From contig NW_027192195.1 in assembly GCF_041956535.1 (NCBI RefSeq), positions 350,150-414,149 of the forward strand: a stretch of 64,000 nt of DNA, in the 5' to 3' direction. Source of the stretch: Calcarisporiella thermophila CBS 279.70 (lineage: Eukaryota > Calcarisporiellomycota). Under the pieces are notes generated by a model, which saw only the letters and a program-made list of their open reading frames with translations, did not search any database and was not told the DNA's origin. The stretch's first letter is position 1, and every line of letters starts with the position of its first letter. Positions 27,318 through 38,724 of this stretch are shown here, in pieces. The position numbers and the translations under genes were made by a program.

Positions 27318-28984
27318 ATGGAAGAGATCAATGAATAGTAAGTTGCACTATAACTGGTCTCGATTATACTCTACATTGAATCTAACGTCATTTACATTGC
27401 TAATCTTGAATGATATAGTGAGAGAGCGCGTCTCGAGAATATACGCCAAAATCAGGAGCTGCTTCGGGAGCTTGAGCTGAAATCAATCATCCCAAAATAT
27501 GAGCGTCAGAAAACCCCTAAGATTAATAAGAAGCCTCCAAAAAAATCCAAAGAGCCCACTACTCCCGTTAGACAGTCTTTACGTCTACGCGGCATTCAAG
27601 CAGACAGTGAGGCGGCAAAACGCAAACATGAGCAGGATGCACAAGCTGAAGCTGAAGTAGAACAAAAGCGTGCGAGAAAAGAGGGGATCTTATCACTCAA
27701 TGATGCTGCAGATAGTGACGAAGAGGATAACAGTGCAAGATTTGCACGGCTTTTGGAGGAATTGAGCCGAACAAGTGGTAAATCTGTAGACGAGATGCGT
27801 AAGAACTTAAGCAGAGGAACAGAAGAATTACGGAAAGAGATGGGTGATTTGAAGATCAGCGATGATATTCCAATGGTCACCTCGGAACGCATTTACTGTG
27901 CTGCGTAAGTTGTGTCGTAATATTATTTGCCTGGATTGTAAAATTGGGCTTAAAAACGCTCCAGCGCTTGGCTAAATCGAAATATTATCTTAGATTTCAC
28001 CCATCTCCTGATAAATGGCTTGCTGTTGCGGGAGACAAGGTCGGAACGCTTGGATTTTGGGATGTGCATGCCATTAATGAGGGCGAGAAAACGTTCACTT
28101 ATAAACCACATACTCGCACAATTAGTTCTATGGCTTTTTCCCCATCCGATTCAACAAAGCTTTACACCGCATCTTATGATAGCTCCGTCAGATGCCTAGA
28201 CATGGTGATTATCAGTATTAATGTTTATCGCGTATCATTTCGCTAACATTTATTTCGCTCTTCTCTCTTTTAGGTCAAGCAAGTGTTTACTGAGGCTTAT
28301 ATCGGAGAGGATTCAACTCTTTATAGCAGCATTGATCTTGACCCAACTGGAAATCTAGTATATTTTTCCGACAATGATGGTCGACTTTCACTTCGCGATC
28401 TTCGTTCTCCAATGTCTTCTACGATGACATATCAATTGCACGAAAAGAAAATTGGGTGTATCAATGTTAACTCTTTACAACCACATCTACTCGTTACATC
28501 CTCTTTGGATCGCACTATGCGGCTGTGGGATTTGCGAGGAGGCAGTAATAAAGATGAGGGGCCGCTAGAAATAGGACAATTTGAACACGGTAAGAGTGTC
28601 ACCTCGGCCTATTTTTCTCCTAACGGTCAGAGGATTGTAAGCACATCTTACGATGATCGAATTCGTGTGTTCAGTGGCTTTACTGCACCTGACTACAAAT
28701 TGGATGACCGAGTGCGTATATCTCATAACAATCAGACGGGACGTTGGCTAACCATGTTCCGTGCGCGATGGAGTACCAACCCGATTTCTTCTGAGCGACC
28801 TTATTTTTGTGTCGGAAACATGAAGCGATATATTGATATTTTTGACGGGACGACCGGTGATTTGCTGGTATCCCTGAACGGGGGCTTGACGGCAGTTCCA
28901 GCAGTCAACACTTTTCATCCTGCAACCGATAAAGTAGTCGTGTTAGGAGCCAATGCAAGTGGGCGAATGTGTGTTTTCTCCTAG
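27318..28984 (+). CDS. CMR1: WD-repeat DNA damage-binding protein Cmr1/WDR76
   Basis: Short exon 1 (MEEINEY, 27318-27337) splices at an AG near 27419 into a Lys/Glu-rich N-terminal region. This contains KKPPKKSKEPTTPVRQSLRLRG and the coiled segment ARFARLLEELSRTSGKS. The WD propeller starts at the next junction (ERIYCAAFHPSPDKWLAVAG) and runs to the stop at 28984. Recognisable blades include GTLGFWDV, SYDSSVRCLD, SSLDRTMRLWDLRGG, TSYDDRIRVFSG and the final blade ending GRMCVFS. Cmr1 binds damaged DNA and histones and gathers in nuclear quality-control foci under replication stress. In yeast it is a cell-cycle-regulated gene. The promoter element just upstream fits that expectation. Confidence 0.9.
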
Positions 28985-29297
28985 CATAATCAACATAGTA
29001 AACAAGTGTTACCGCTCTTACATTTTTTGATGAAAAAATAATTACTGATCTAAATCTTTCCCCTGAATCCTATACATTGATGCTTGCTAGATTTTTTATT
29101 TGTTTTGTAAATAAAATGATATTTAAAAATATTCCAGAGCTATTCAAATTGATCGGAGAAGAAGAGACATTTAGAGGTCTATTAAAAGAAAAAAAATGTT
29201 GGTAGTCAATATAGGAGTGAAGAGGATAAGTAGGTTAAGAGATAAGATGGAAATAGAACCAAACATCTTAATATATGAGGTTAGACAAGAAAACTAA
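28985..29297. other. Convergent 3' intergenic region
   Basis: AT-rich 3' flanks of CMR1 (+) and the HSF-type gene (-). No other feature is seen. Confidence 0.5.
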
Positions 29298-30674
29298 TTA
29301 TGACATATGGCCCAATTGAGAATCAAGCAGCATTCCCTTTATCTCATTCAAATCATGTTTGGAATTCATATTCAAATTGCTTGGCGGATTGCCAGAATAT
29401 TCCGGAGGCGACGGTGTATTGATTGCTAAGGAGCGTATATCTAAATTGTCGAAAGAAAACGGCTAATTCATACCGGTTAGCATATCATATCCTGGCTGAC
29501 TATGTTCAATGCAAGTCGGATTTGGACTATGTGAAGGCAAAGTGGATACTGACGATCCTGCAATTGTGGATGAAGTCGATAAATATGTGATCGGTGTGGA
29601 GAAAGTCTGAGCGAACAAGGACATAAAATCTTGTGCTTCAGAATGAGGTGGTATTGTTTCTGTGCTCGTGATAATTATCGGTAACTGTACACCTTTATGT
29701 GGATTGATGTAGTGATCCAAGTTTAGCTCTGCAAGTGTATTTTGGTCGGATTCGCTGTTAAGTTTCTTTATATGCCATGCTAATATTTTGATGATTTGCT
29801 GCTGTTTTCTGAGTTCTTGCTGTGTTTTCTCGAGCTGAATTAGGAGTTCATTCATGTTATTCTGCATTTGTATCATTTGCTGATAGACATCGCTACGAAA
29901 ATCCTTGAGCTCCATAATATCTCCCAACAAAAGTCCGCTGCTTGCCTCTAGGGCACTTGTTGAATCCTGACTTGGCTGATTAGAATCCATAACCTTACGG
30001 CGGATCTCGTCAAGGTATATAGGGTGATCACGAAGGAATTTGTCATGCGAAAATTCCCACAATTCCTGCTCTGACTTCGAACTCTGGCTCTTGCGCGTTA
30101 GCTTATTGACTTTGTGAAAACCATACCTGTGACATTTGTGAGATATAATCAGTAAGCATAACTAACAGTGCGATACATTATCAACGCGGCTTACATGTTT
30201 AGTTGTCGAACAAAACTTGAAAAGTTACTGTGCTTAAACATCTTGGGAAGTATATCTTGTGAGAATCTTTAAAATAAAAAAAGTACCTTAGTATCCTTCT
30301 GCATTGCTATTAGTTCAAAATATTATAAATACCTAGTTGTGTTTTGCACCAAGAACGACGTGCCAGTTGGGTTCCAATAAATATAATTATTGTACGTGTC
30401 ATTTTCGAGCATCCTTTAGGATTTGGTAGCAAAATTGAAATTGTATTCAGTAAGAAATCGTGTAAAATCTATTCTAGTATCATTTGAAATAATACTTGTA
30501 GAGCTTCTTTACAAATGAATTTCCTTTAAGTGTTTCTGGCGTTGCACTCTGAGGATGAAGCATATTATTCGGCGAGGAAGGCATAGGTATACCGTTATAT
30601 CGAACATTTGTGCCTGTAGCTGATGACGCAGAATGCGAGCGTGGGCGGTTGAACTTTCCAGATACGGCCGTCAT
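29298..30674 (-). CDS. HSF-type transcription factor
   Basis: Several exons on the minus strand from ATG 30674. Exon 1 ends GNSFVKKLYK and splices to MLENDTYNNYIYWNPTGTSF, then RFSQDILPKMFKHSN-FSSFVRQLNM and YGFHKVN. This builds a complete HSF DNA-binding domain at about residues 52-155, with the FSSFVRQLNMYGFHKV recognition helix. A leucine/glutamine coiled coil follows (DVYQQMIQMQNNMNELLIQL), as in the HSF oligomerisation region. A simple reading stops at TAG 29463. However, a 48-nt GT-AG segment (about 29425-29472) that contains the stop can be removed in phase, and the frame then continues to TAA 29298 with protein-like sequence (SGNPPSNLNMNSKHDLNEIK). I therefore extend the CDS to 29298. 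No response-regulator domain is present, so it resembles Hsf1/Mga1/Sfl1 more than Skn7. Confidence 0.8.
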
Positions 30675-30959
30675 TTTAGCATTGAGACCCCTTCAAAGAA
30701 ATTCAATGAAGTACCTCTCTTTTAATACTGCTCCGAAAAATATAAATGTGAAACAGGTTTGTTTTTCTAGAATAAGCATCAGCCTTCTATGAAAACTCCA
30801 TTTTGAGGTAATGACGTATCGTTTAATATTGACTAATATACTTTTTCAACCACAACTTTGTAATCGTGTGTACAAATAGGCGTATATTTTGCCACAAGTT
30901 CATTTTGATAAAAGCTCTCTGATTCCCACATCTCCCACTAACAAGAGCGGCGATAAAAT
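30675..30959. promoter_or_regulatory. Divergent promoter region between the HSF-type gene and the p24 gene
   Basis: Only 285 bp separate the start codons of the minus-strand HSF-type gene and the plus-strand p24 gene, so they share an AT-rich bidirectional promoter. I see no clear nGAAn heat-shock arrays. Confidence 0.5.
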
Positions 30960-31743
30960 ATGTATTTAATCTTTTATATACTTGTGTCTTTCCTTATCAC
31001 AACGCAAGTACATTCCCTTCATTTTTACCTTGAGGGAGGTGAAGTTAAATGCTTTATTGAAGAAGTGCCTAAGGACACACTTGTAGTGGGTAAGCATCTT
31101 AATCTACGCCCAATTTCCTAACTACCTGATTTCAATCTCACAACCCCTAATTTATTATATCCAAGGTGCATATAAGGCTGAGGAATGGTCCGAATCCCAA
31201 AAGCAATTCATAGAGAATCCAGCTGTAGGAATAGACATTACCGTTGATGAAAGTGATAACGATCGGGTTCTCCATGTAAAAGGAGCATCTTCAGGTCGTT
31301 TTACATTCACCTCCGTAGATTCAGGAGAACATCATATATGCTTTTCAAGAAATCACACGAACGGTTGGTGGAGTAACGAGAGACTACGACTCCATTTGGA
31401 TATGGACATCGGGGAAGATGCGGGTCATGACGAAGAGGACCATCGAGCAGCACTAACTGATATTACGAGCCGCATTAAGGAACTGAATAGTCGGGTGCAC
31501 GATATTAGGCGAGAGCAGAGTTATCAAAGGGTAAGCTATACAATTTCTGTTCTTCTATTACTTATCTGACAACTACAATCCTCATGAAATTAGGAAAGAG
31601 AAGCAGAATTTCGCGACATGAGTGAACTTGCCAACTCCCGAGTTGTGTACTGGACTATTGTTCAGATCCTCGTGCTAGGTGCAACTTGCACTTGGCAGAT
31701 TCGGCACCTTAAAAGATTTTTCATTAAAAAGAAACTTGTTTAA
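30960..31743 (+). CDS. p24/EMP24/GP25L cargo receptor, alpha-type (Erp1/5/6-like)
   Basis: Three exons (about 30960-31089, 31167-31530, 31594-31743) give about 214 residues, the usual p24 length. An N-terminal signal peptide ([19 protein letters not shown]) precedes the GOLD domain, which has the paired cysteines ([14 protein letters not shown] and HHICFSRN). Next is a luminal coiled coil ([20 protein letters not shown]), then one membrane segment ([17 protein letters not shown]). The cytosolic tail [12 protein letters not shown] carries the FF and KK signals for COPII and COPI binding. The conserved [11 protein letters not shown] opening points to the alpha/p24 subfamily. It cycles between ER and Golgi, sorting GPI-anchored and other cargo. 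Confidence 0.92.
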
Positions 31744-32148
31744 CACGGTAATAGCTATTAGTATCTTGGTGTCTAGGCACATTGTGTGATTCTATTCGTT
31801 ATAGCAAATGTGGACATATGCTCACTTTTATGATATCTGTATATTTTCTCGGTCCTATTATTATATATACATAATACGCTCATAATATTTTTGCGGAATG
31901 TGTGGATAGTTTATATCCTGACTCATTTTGTACTAGTCCTTCCTCCTTCCCTCCCTTATGTTTAACATGGCTGAATTCAAAACCAGTGAATGAATGCTTT
32001 ATTATAACAATCTTTTATTAAGGGGCCTTTTCCTTGCTTATACACAATACAGCTTTTAACGTTCAATCTCTATACATAAAAATAAAGAAAATTAAAATAA
32101 GCACATTTGAACAAATGAAGACAAAAGGGTATTCAGAAAATTCAACTT
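31744..32148. other. Convergent 3' intergenic region
   Basis: AT-rich 3' flanks of the p24 gene (+) and ARP5 (-). No other feature is seen. Confidence 0.5.
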
Positions 32149-34871
32149 CTATAAATATTTCATTGGAATATTTCCAAATCCATATTCCTTTAATAGATAA
32201 TTGTGGCCACATTCTTCGTACTGTGCGCGAGTGATCGCAACTCTGTGGTGCTCCTCCGGTCGCTGTCGTACCCATTGCGCTGCACCTTTATATGCATCGA
32301 GCATAGGATCGTAGGCCGAGACGATTTTCAGCGGCCAATCAGTCGGTAGAAGGCTTCGTAGAGAATGCTCAACGCGAGCAGCAAATTGAGGGGTAAAAGT
32401 AAATCCCCCCGTCAAAAACACCGTTTGCATTAATCGTTTACGCTCATCCAACTTGAACTGGGTTAATAATTGCGCAATAGTTTCCACAAGTCCAGCTTGA
32501 TCCAGTCCGATCATTGATGGCTGGAAAAGCACCTCTGGGACCCTGATCCGCTCAACATTCAAATGCATTTGGTGTACTTGTGCCAAATCTTCCGGATCCC
32601 ACGGGCCGACTCCATGTGCAAGGCGATGTACCAGGGCCTTTTGTGGCGAATGCTTGACTTCGAGCCTATCATCCTCTGTAAACGCGGGATCGTACATGAG
32701 CAGATCTTGTTCGTATCGCTTAATCTGTTGCCAATCCTCCTCTTCCTCATCCGAATCCTCTTCCTTACTGATTTCCTTGTACACATTCCAATCTTGATCG
32801 TCTGCTCCAAACGTGTCCTCATCTTCTCCTTGGCCACGGCGTCGACGCTTTGTTTGCGGACCATCGCCAACAAGAGAAGCCAAAGATCTCATTCTCATCT
32901 GGGAGGCATGGCTCCTTCGATCGGACAGTTGGGCTCGCCTGCGCTTACGATCATTAATGCGATCGACCACCAATTGTCGTTTTTGTCGCAGATCTTCGAG
33001 CCAAGCTTCAAGGTTTTCCTGACGACGTTTTTCATCTTGTCGCTGAAGCTCCTCCTTTTTTTTTAAATAAAAAAATGGAGTGTTAAAGGTTCAATTTTGA
33101 TCGAGATAAAAAAAATACACAAGCCTTTAATACCTGTAATGCTTTTTCCTCCTCTTTCGCTTTTCGCGCTCTTTCCCTAGCTTCATAACTTGCTTTCAAT
33201 AGACGCTGCCGCCTTTTCTCTTTGCGCTCCGCCTCATTTAATTCTTCATCAGGCACATCAGCCAATGGGAAATTGGGCTTCTCCTTTTCTTCTTTACCAT
33301 CGCCACCAAGATCCCTATTCCGTGCTCGATGGATAGAAGCTTCAGTTCGTTTAATTTCTTCCTCTAGCTCCGACTCATCTTGGAACCCAAGTTCTTTGAG
33401 TCGCGCAATCCAGTCAGCTTTCCTCTCAGTAGCTTTTGACTCCCTAAGCATTTTAAAAGTTTCTAAATCTTGTTCACGTCGCATAAGTTTCTCGAGACGA
33501 CGACGAGCCATCTGCTCACGAAGACGTTCAGCTTGTTCTTTTCTTCTTGCGGCTTGACGTGCAATTTCTTCCTCTGTTTTCTCGCCAACCACCTGATTAT
33601 CATATCTATAGTTAGCATATGATTGTTGTAGAAAGTGAAGAAAAAGAAAAGAATCTCTCACCGGTGCTACGAATGGAAATTGTATTAATCGATCTTTGTC
33701 TACTACCATTTCTGGATCCTCAAATTCACGCAACTCGCTCTGGTAGTCGACGGCTACATAAGCATGATCTCGCACAAGAGTCTGCGACTGCTGTAGAGTA
33801 GACCGTGTTGGGAATGTAGGATATTTGAGTTGGAGGAGTTTGTGCATATACTCAGCAGCAGGAAGTCCTCCATAGGAAATACTAGAAGAATAACTAGTTA
33901 AAATCGCTGATCTTAGAAATTAAGTGTATGTAATATTACCGTTTTGTCAAAGGGAACACGGCCTTTCCGTCTAAAAAGGGAATCACATGCGTTGAATTAT
34001 GTCCGGATGATATAATGAATCCTTCATTGTTGCAGTGAGACCAGTTATAATAATAAGAAAAAAGTGCGTCAACTCCATATGTAATAGAAGGCACATTATA
34101 GCCTTCGAAGAGTAATTCCGTCACAGCTGAAATTCCAAGTAGAGCGAAAGTGGTTAGCTGAATTCATTTTATAATGTTTAGTACTGAACAAACCTTTGCG
34201 GTTATATTGCAGATTACATACAGGCTCTGTCATTATAATGGGATGATATACACCATCTGTATTGATCCCAAGTTTTAAAAATATGTAATCGAATATATAC
34301 TCCTGAATAATGAGCAAATCGGATTAGAGCCATCCATAAACCAGAAGCTTAGAGTATCTGCTACATACCATATATTCAAAATTCATCACAACATTTCCTT
34401 CAAATGGAGAGCGCGCACTCGATCTTGCTGTTGGATCATAATAAATATCGTTGCCTGCAAGCACCACTGTGGTATTGGACTTTTTGTCGCGAAACTTCGA
34501 AGCTAGGTTATCAAAAATCACTAGAGACATTTTCTAAGTATGCAATCATGGATTTTTTTTTTCCAATACAAACAACTGCATTACATCGTGGATCGGTTTC
34601 GGTTGCCCATCCGGCACGACATTGATAGGATCCTGATTCAAAAACGATGCGGAATTAAACTAAAGGTTATATTTTTCCCAGCTACATGCAAATCTCTAGC
34701 TCTTAATCATTTCAATAGGTAGCTACCGTTATCAATTACAATAGGCGTTTGCTCGGAATTAAAACTAGATTCTTCATAATCTTCTGATGTCAGAAGCGGT
34801 GCTGGAGGCGATGGGTCACGTAATGTGTATATTGGAATGGTTTTTGAATCTATATCCATAGAATTGGCCAT
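32149..34871 (-). CDS. ARP5: Actin-related protein 5 (INO80 complex subunit)
   Basis: A multi-exon minus-strand gene from ATG 34871 (MANSMDIDSKTIPIYTLRD) to the stop at 32149. It has the actin-fold N-terminal strand TPIVIDNG followed by SYQCRAGWATETDPR. Further on is the middle ATPase region, then a long charged insertion characteristic of Arp5 (around 33800-32690). That insertion has Arg/Glu-rich coiled helices (EEIARQAARRKEQAERLREQ) and an acidic SDEEEEDWQQ segment. The fold resumes with VFLTGGFTFTPQFAARVEHS and ends with HNYLLKEYGFGNIPMKYL. Arp5 pairs with Ies6 in the INO80 chromatin remodeller, needed for nucleosome sliding and H2A.Z exchange. Introns are short, the largest gaps lying near 33610-33660, 33875-33945 and 34150-34200. 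Confidence 0.9.
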
Positions 34872-35153
34872 CATCAAATATTCAGTAAGAGGAAAGCGCG
34901 TAGTGGATTTTCATTACTCGGGTTGTGACCGCTAGTTAAAGAAAAATTATATTACAAGATCAAAATTCAGAGATAAAAGATAAAAATGAATACTCATTTA
35001 CACCAGACACAAAATAAATCAGGCCTTTTCTAATTCAACAAAAAAAAATGCAAGAAAACAAATTAACCGAAAAAAATAGCATATCTACGGAAAAAGAACT
35101 AGAGAATAAAAAATAGAGAACATAGATTTAACAAAAGTTTGTTGTAGGGTTTG

Positions 35154-36161
35154 TCAAGAAATGACGTCTTCTTTCTTTTTAAGAAGCGACGAGAGATCTT
35201 TGTTCATTCCAAAAGAGTCAAGCTTTTCCTTCCCAAATATGCTTGCCAGGCGTTCGTCACATATAATAGATCGCTTGTTTTCAGGATCCTGAAGATTATG
35301 TTCCTTAATATAGGCCCATAACCGCTTGACAATTTCGGGGCGTGGAAGCTAATAAAAAAAAAGATAATATTGTAAATCAAAAAAGAAATATAACAAGAAA
35401 AGAACGATTCATACTTCCTGTGCATTTAAGAAATCTGCTAGGGCGGGGCTCATGACCATGGGCCGCATAAAAGGGTTGTTTGGATTTGGAGGTCGCTTTT
35501 CTCCGTCTGTTTTTTTCTTTTTTCCAGACGTGTTTTTGGATGCTGTCTTTGACGATCTGCGAAGACCATTTATCTCTTGCTGAAGTCGTCTTGCCATTGC
35601 CTCATCATCCTCTTCCTGCCGTCGCCGTTTCTTTCCTCCTGACTTCACATTCTTTGTGCTCTTATAATCGCTTCCATCCAGCTCGTCGTCTGAATCAACT
35701 ACATCAGCAGATTTGACGCGTCCTTTAGACCGTTTTGTACTTGCTGAGTTTGATGTTGGTGTAATCGTGTGTGATGAAATAGGAACTTCGGGTGAAGAGC
35801 CATTTGAGGCTTCTTCAGCCTCTTCCTGAACGCTATCATAACATTCAAGTACGAGCTGATCAAGTTCCGACTTATAGGGTTTGAGATCAAGAGAGTATTC
35901 TTGCTCAAGTTGGTGGCGGATCTTGCGGGAGGATATCTGTGAGAGATCGGATATACGCAAAATCTCTTCAGAGATAATTATAGAAGAGTTAACAGTAATT
36001 CAAATATAAAAATTAGCTCGGAAATGGTATATTCGTTTAGACAAAAAGGACAAATAAATCGAGTCGATTACTGCTGAAAAACCAGAGAAACGATAAACAA
36101 TAAATTAAAGGAGTATTTTCTTACCCAAAATACGTTGTCTATAATTTTCCAGATCTACCAT
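35154..36161 (-). CDS. DEK_C plus SWIB/MDM2 domain protein (Uaf30/Tri1-like)
   Basis: Three exons (36125-36161, 35415-35965, 35154-35348) join in phase to give 260 residues. The N-terminal 60 residues (MVDLENYRQRILEILRISDL, SSRKIRHQLEQEY) form a DEK_C winged-helix-like domain. A Ser/Lys-rich linker follows, with a basic GGKKRRRQEEDDEAMARRLQ stretch. The C-terminal 100 residues are a SWIB domain: PFMRPMVMSPALADFLNAQE, then PRPEIVKRLWAYIKEHNLQD and the DERLASIFGKEKLD segment. The same two-domain layout is found in yeast Tri1 and Uaf30, the latter a subunit of the RNA polymerase I upstream activation factor. The likely role is nuclear, in rDNA or chromatin transcription. Paralogue identity is unresolved. 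Confidence 0.85.
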
Positions 36162-36939
36162 GGCGAAAAATTGCAATTTTTAAATAATTCTTCGTTTAAT
36201 AGTTGATGTGCGAAAGGATTATTTCTGTGGAGGAACTTAGGTTAGGTAGGAATTTCTCCTAGTCAAACGTCACGAATATAAATTTGAAATTAACCAAGAC
36301 AGTGCTGTCACGCTGTGCTCTAAAATTCTCAGTTGATAAAGAAAGAGAAATTACTTCCCATCCAAAAGAATTAGACCACACTGATATAATACAGTCGTAT
36401 AAGCGATTATAAATAAAAGTGAAATAAAGGTGCTAACTCGATGCCACCCATTAGCTGTAAAATAATGTAAATGAAAAATAATGATTAGCAACTTCAAAGA
36501 TAATTCATATCGGAGTAAACACCTAGTTTAGTTCTAAGTGAACCACTCTAGGAAGTGAGCTGAAGACAAAGGGATGACGTGGAGGGAAAATGGACTTTAC
36601 ATCACCATCGATCAAAAATGAATGGAAAGACTTTTACTCTGAGCACAGAACTCGTGGAGATTATTGAAGGGGGTTAGGGTTGAATAGCTGACTTTGAATT
36701 CACATCCGAGAGAAGGATTTATTTTATTTTATTTTTGCTTTTTCCTGCCTGTCTTCGCTCCCTTCGCCATTCTACCTCACACACTTCTGTTTCTTTGTTT
36801 GACTCGCTATTCGCTTCTCTCTACGAAACATACATTTTACTCCATTTAATTTGCATTTCTCGCATCCTCACCTTCGGAGAACAGTTCCTCTCATCTTTCT
36901 CTCCTCCAAATTCCCAGCCTCCTCCCGCCCCATTAAACA
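36162..36939. other. Divergent promoter region, 780 bp
   Basis: Lies between the SWIB gene (-) and a small basic protein gene (+). It is AT-rich near the SWIB start with a TTAGGTTAGGT motif (about 36238-36248), and CT-rich just before 36940. No gene is seen. Confidence 0.45.
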
Positions 36940-37476
36940 ATGGCCAAACGAAAATCCAATTATAAGAAGAAATCCTCTAAAAACAATTCAGCCGCAACCA
37001 ACGGAGGAACACCCACTACACCTTCCATCGCCTCCAAAAAGTCTACCCGTACCAGCGCTAATGCCGCCTCTGCTCGTATTCGCAGGAAGACCCTCCTCCC
37101 CATTCGCTCGCCCGACCTCAAGCACACACCTGGTTTTGTATTCGCGTTCCGTGGTCGACCTATGTTCAAAGGAGAAATCATCTCATTTCACGAACCAGCC
37201 GCTGCGAAAACGAGCACACCCTCGGACACTTCTGCTGTGTCTCCCACGGATCAGATGCAGGCTGAGAACAGCCAACAACCATTGCGGACCGGCGAAACCC
37301 CAGCGCCGGGTTCGATAGGAGGCGGAGGTTCGGCGCCTGGATCGGTAGTAGGAACGCCGAGAAAGCGAAAGAAGGTAGGAGTGCACTCGGAGGTGCTAAG
37401 ATTTGCTAGGGCGGCATCGCGGGCACAGGGGAAAGGAATGGGATTGGTGCGACTCCTGGTGACCGAAACCCCTTAG
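36940..37476 (+). CDS. Small basic protein of unknown function
   Basis: An intronless 178-residue frame from ATG 36940 to TAG 37476. The N-terminal 60 residues are Lys/Ser/Thr-rich and strongly basic (MAKRKSNYKKKSSKNNS). The central part has the only structured-looking stretch (RRKTLLPIRSPDLKHTPGFV, then FRGRPMFKGEIISFHEP), followed by a Gly/Pro/Ser-rich linker and a basic end with TPRKRKKVG. Two clusters (KKKSSK and RKRKK) look like nuclear localisation signals. No domain is recognised. Codon use and the CT-rich promoter support a real gene. It may be a nucleolar or chromatin-associated protein, but this is inference from charge alone. Confidence 0.55.
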   Translation: MAKRKSNYKKKSSKNNSAATNGGTPTTPSIASKKSTRTSANAASARIRRKTLLPIRSPDLKHTPGFVFAFRGRPMFKGEIISFHEPAAAKTSTPSDTSAVSPTDQMQAENSQQPLRTGETPAPGSIGGGGSAPGSVVGTPRKRKKVGVHSEVLRFARAASRAQGKGMGLVRLLVTETP

Positions 37477-37818
37477 GGGTCCTATTCATAGAGCACTCCC
37501 GAGCTTTAGTGATGAACCTCATTGCGGTTCGAGACGCTTTCTTGGCTTTATATATATATTTTTACTCGTTAAAACCTTAATTATTCTGTTTTATTTCGAA
37601 AGGGACAACTGCCTTTTTGCAATTTCTTGTATAATGCTCTTTGTTATTTACAGTTAACTATTTTTAAAGCCTACTATATAATCAGTAAGAAAGAAAATAG
37701 TCTTGTAAGGGAGCGCCCCCAAACGATAAGTTAGCGAGAAAATCGGTTGTGCATTGCCTCCAAAACAAAGAGCGCTGACGAAATTTCCCGGGCACTTATA
37801 CGTGACTGGCTTCCTCAT
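37477..37818. other. Intergenic region
   Basis: AT-rich 3' flank of the small basic protein gene, then the promoter of the HAD gene. An in-frame extension upstream of 37819 has no ATG. Confidence 0.45.
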
Positions 37819-38724
37819 ATGCTTTACTCTCCGTTTAGTTCACTGGCTAGGCTCTCACGCACAGCCATGAAGCTGAATACCTACCACTACCTACCCCTTG
37901 GCCACTTGTCCTCCCGTTCCCTTGAAGGAGTCGAGCGGCGTGTTCGGGGGGTTGTGTTCGATGTAGGCTTTTCTTTTTATCAATTTGCTCCTAACGATTC
38001 GTCGAACTAACGAATAATGACATTGGTTAGATGGACGGAACCCTCACTAAGCCCGTACGTGGTATGTTTCCGCGAATGCGAGATGCACTAGGGATTGACG
38101 AGAAAACAGACATTCTTGGGCATATGATGAAGCTCTCCGGTGAAGAAAGGAAGCGTGCTGATAAGCTTATCTCTGATATTGAATACGAAGCTATGATTGA
38201 AATGGCACTACAGCCAGGGTTGGACGAACTACTTGCGGTTAGTTCCTTAGATATGTATTTTAAGTATTGCTTTTCCACTGTGTTGATGTCTGGTAACTAT
38301 TTATGATGACTAGTTCCTTGAATTACATAAAATTCCTAAGGCTATTTTGACCCGCAACAATCCTGTCACTGTTTCGCATCTTCTTTCGTATCACCTTAAC
38401 TCATACACCTTCGCGCCCGTATTAGATCGTACATATGAGCCACCTAAGCCTTCACCTGAACCACTATTATATATTTCCAAAGAATGGAACGTCTCCATTG
38501 AAGATATCATCATGGTTGGCGACGGACATTTTGATATGTTGTGCGCAAGAGATGCAGGTTCTATTCTCGCTTTTGTAGATAATGATGGAGAAGGAGATCC
38601 TAAGGGGGCTCAATGGAGACAGAAACGGGAGAGTGCGCAGGACGAATCTGGATCGGACATTGTGGTGCAAAACTTAGGAGAGTTGCTGAATGTGCTTCGA
38701 GATGGATTCTTCATCCATCGTTAG
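37819..38724 (+). CDS. HAD-superfamily phosphatase
   Basis: Exons end at 37962, then 38031-38235 and about 38314-38724. The first intron splits the catalytic motif: GVVFD joins MDGTLT to make the FDMDGTLT motif I (nucleophile and acid Asp). Motif II is the Thr of KAILTRNN. Motif III is the Lys of PPKPSPEPLL, and motif IV is IIMVGDGHFDMLCARDAG. The cap region between motifs I and II is helical (MMKLSGEERKRADKLISDIE), which fits class I HAD hydrolases (phosphoglycolate phosphatase-like). The substrate is not evident. Start 37819 gives an Arg/Ser-rich leader that could target mitochondria; ATG 37867 (MKLNTYHYL) is the alternative. Confidence 0.8.

Noticed and set aside
35719-35724. ACGCGT in the SWIB gene
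   Set aside because: It lies inside coding sequence and is most simply explained by codon content.
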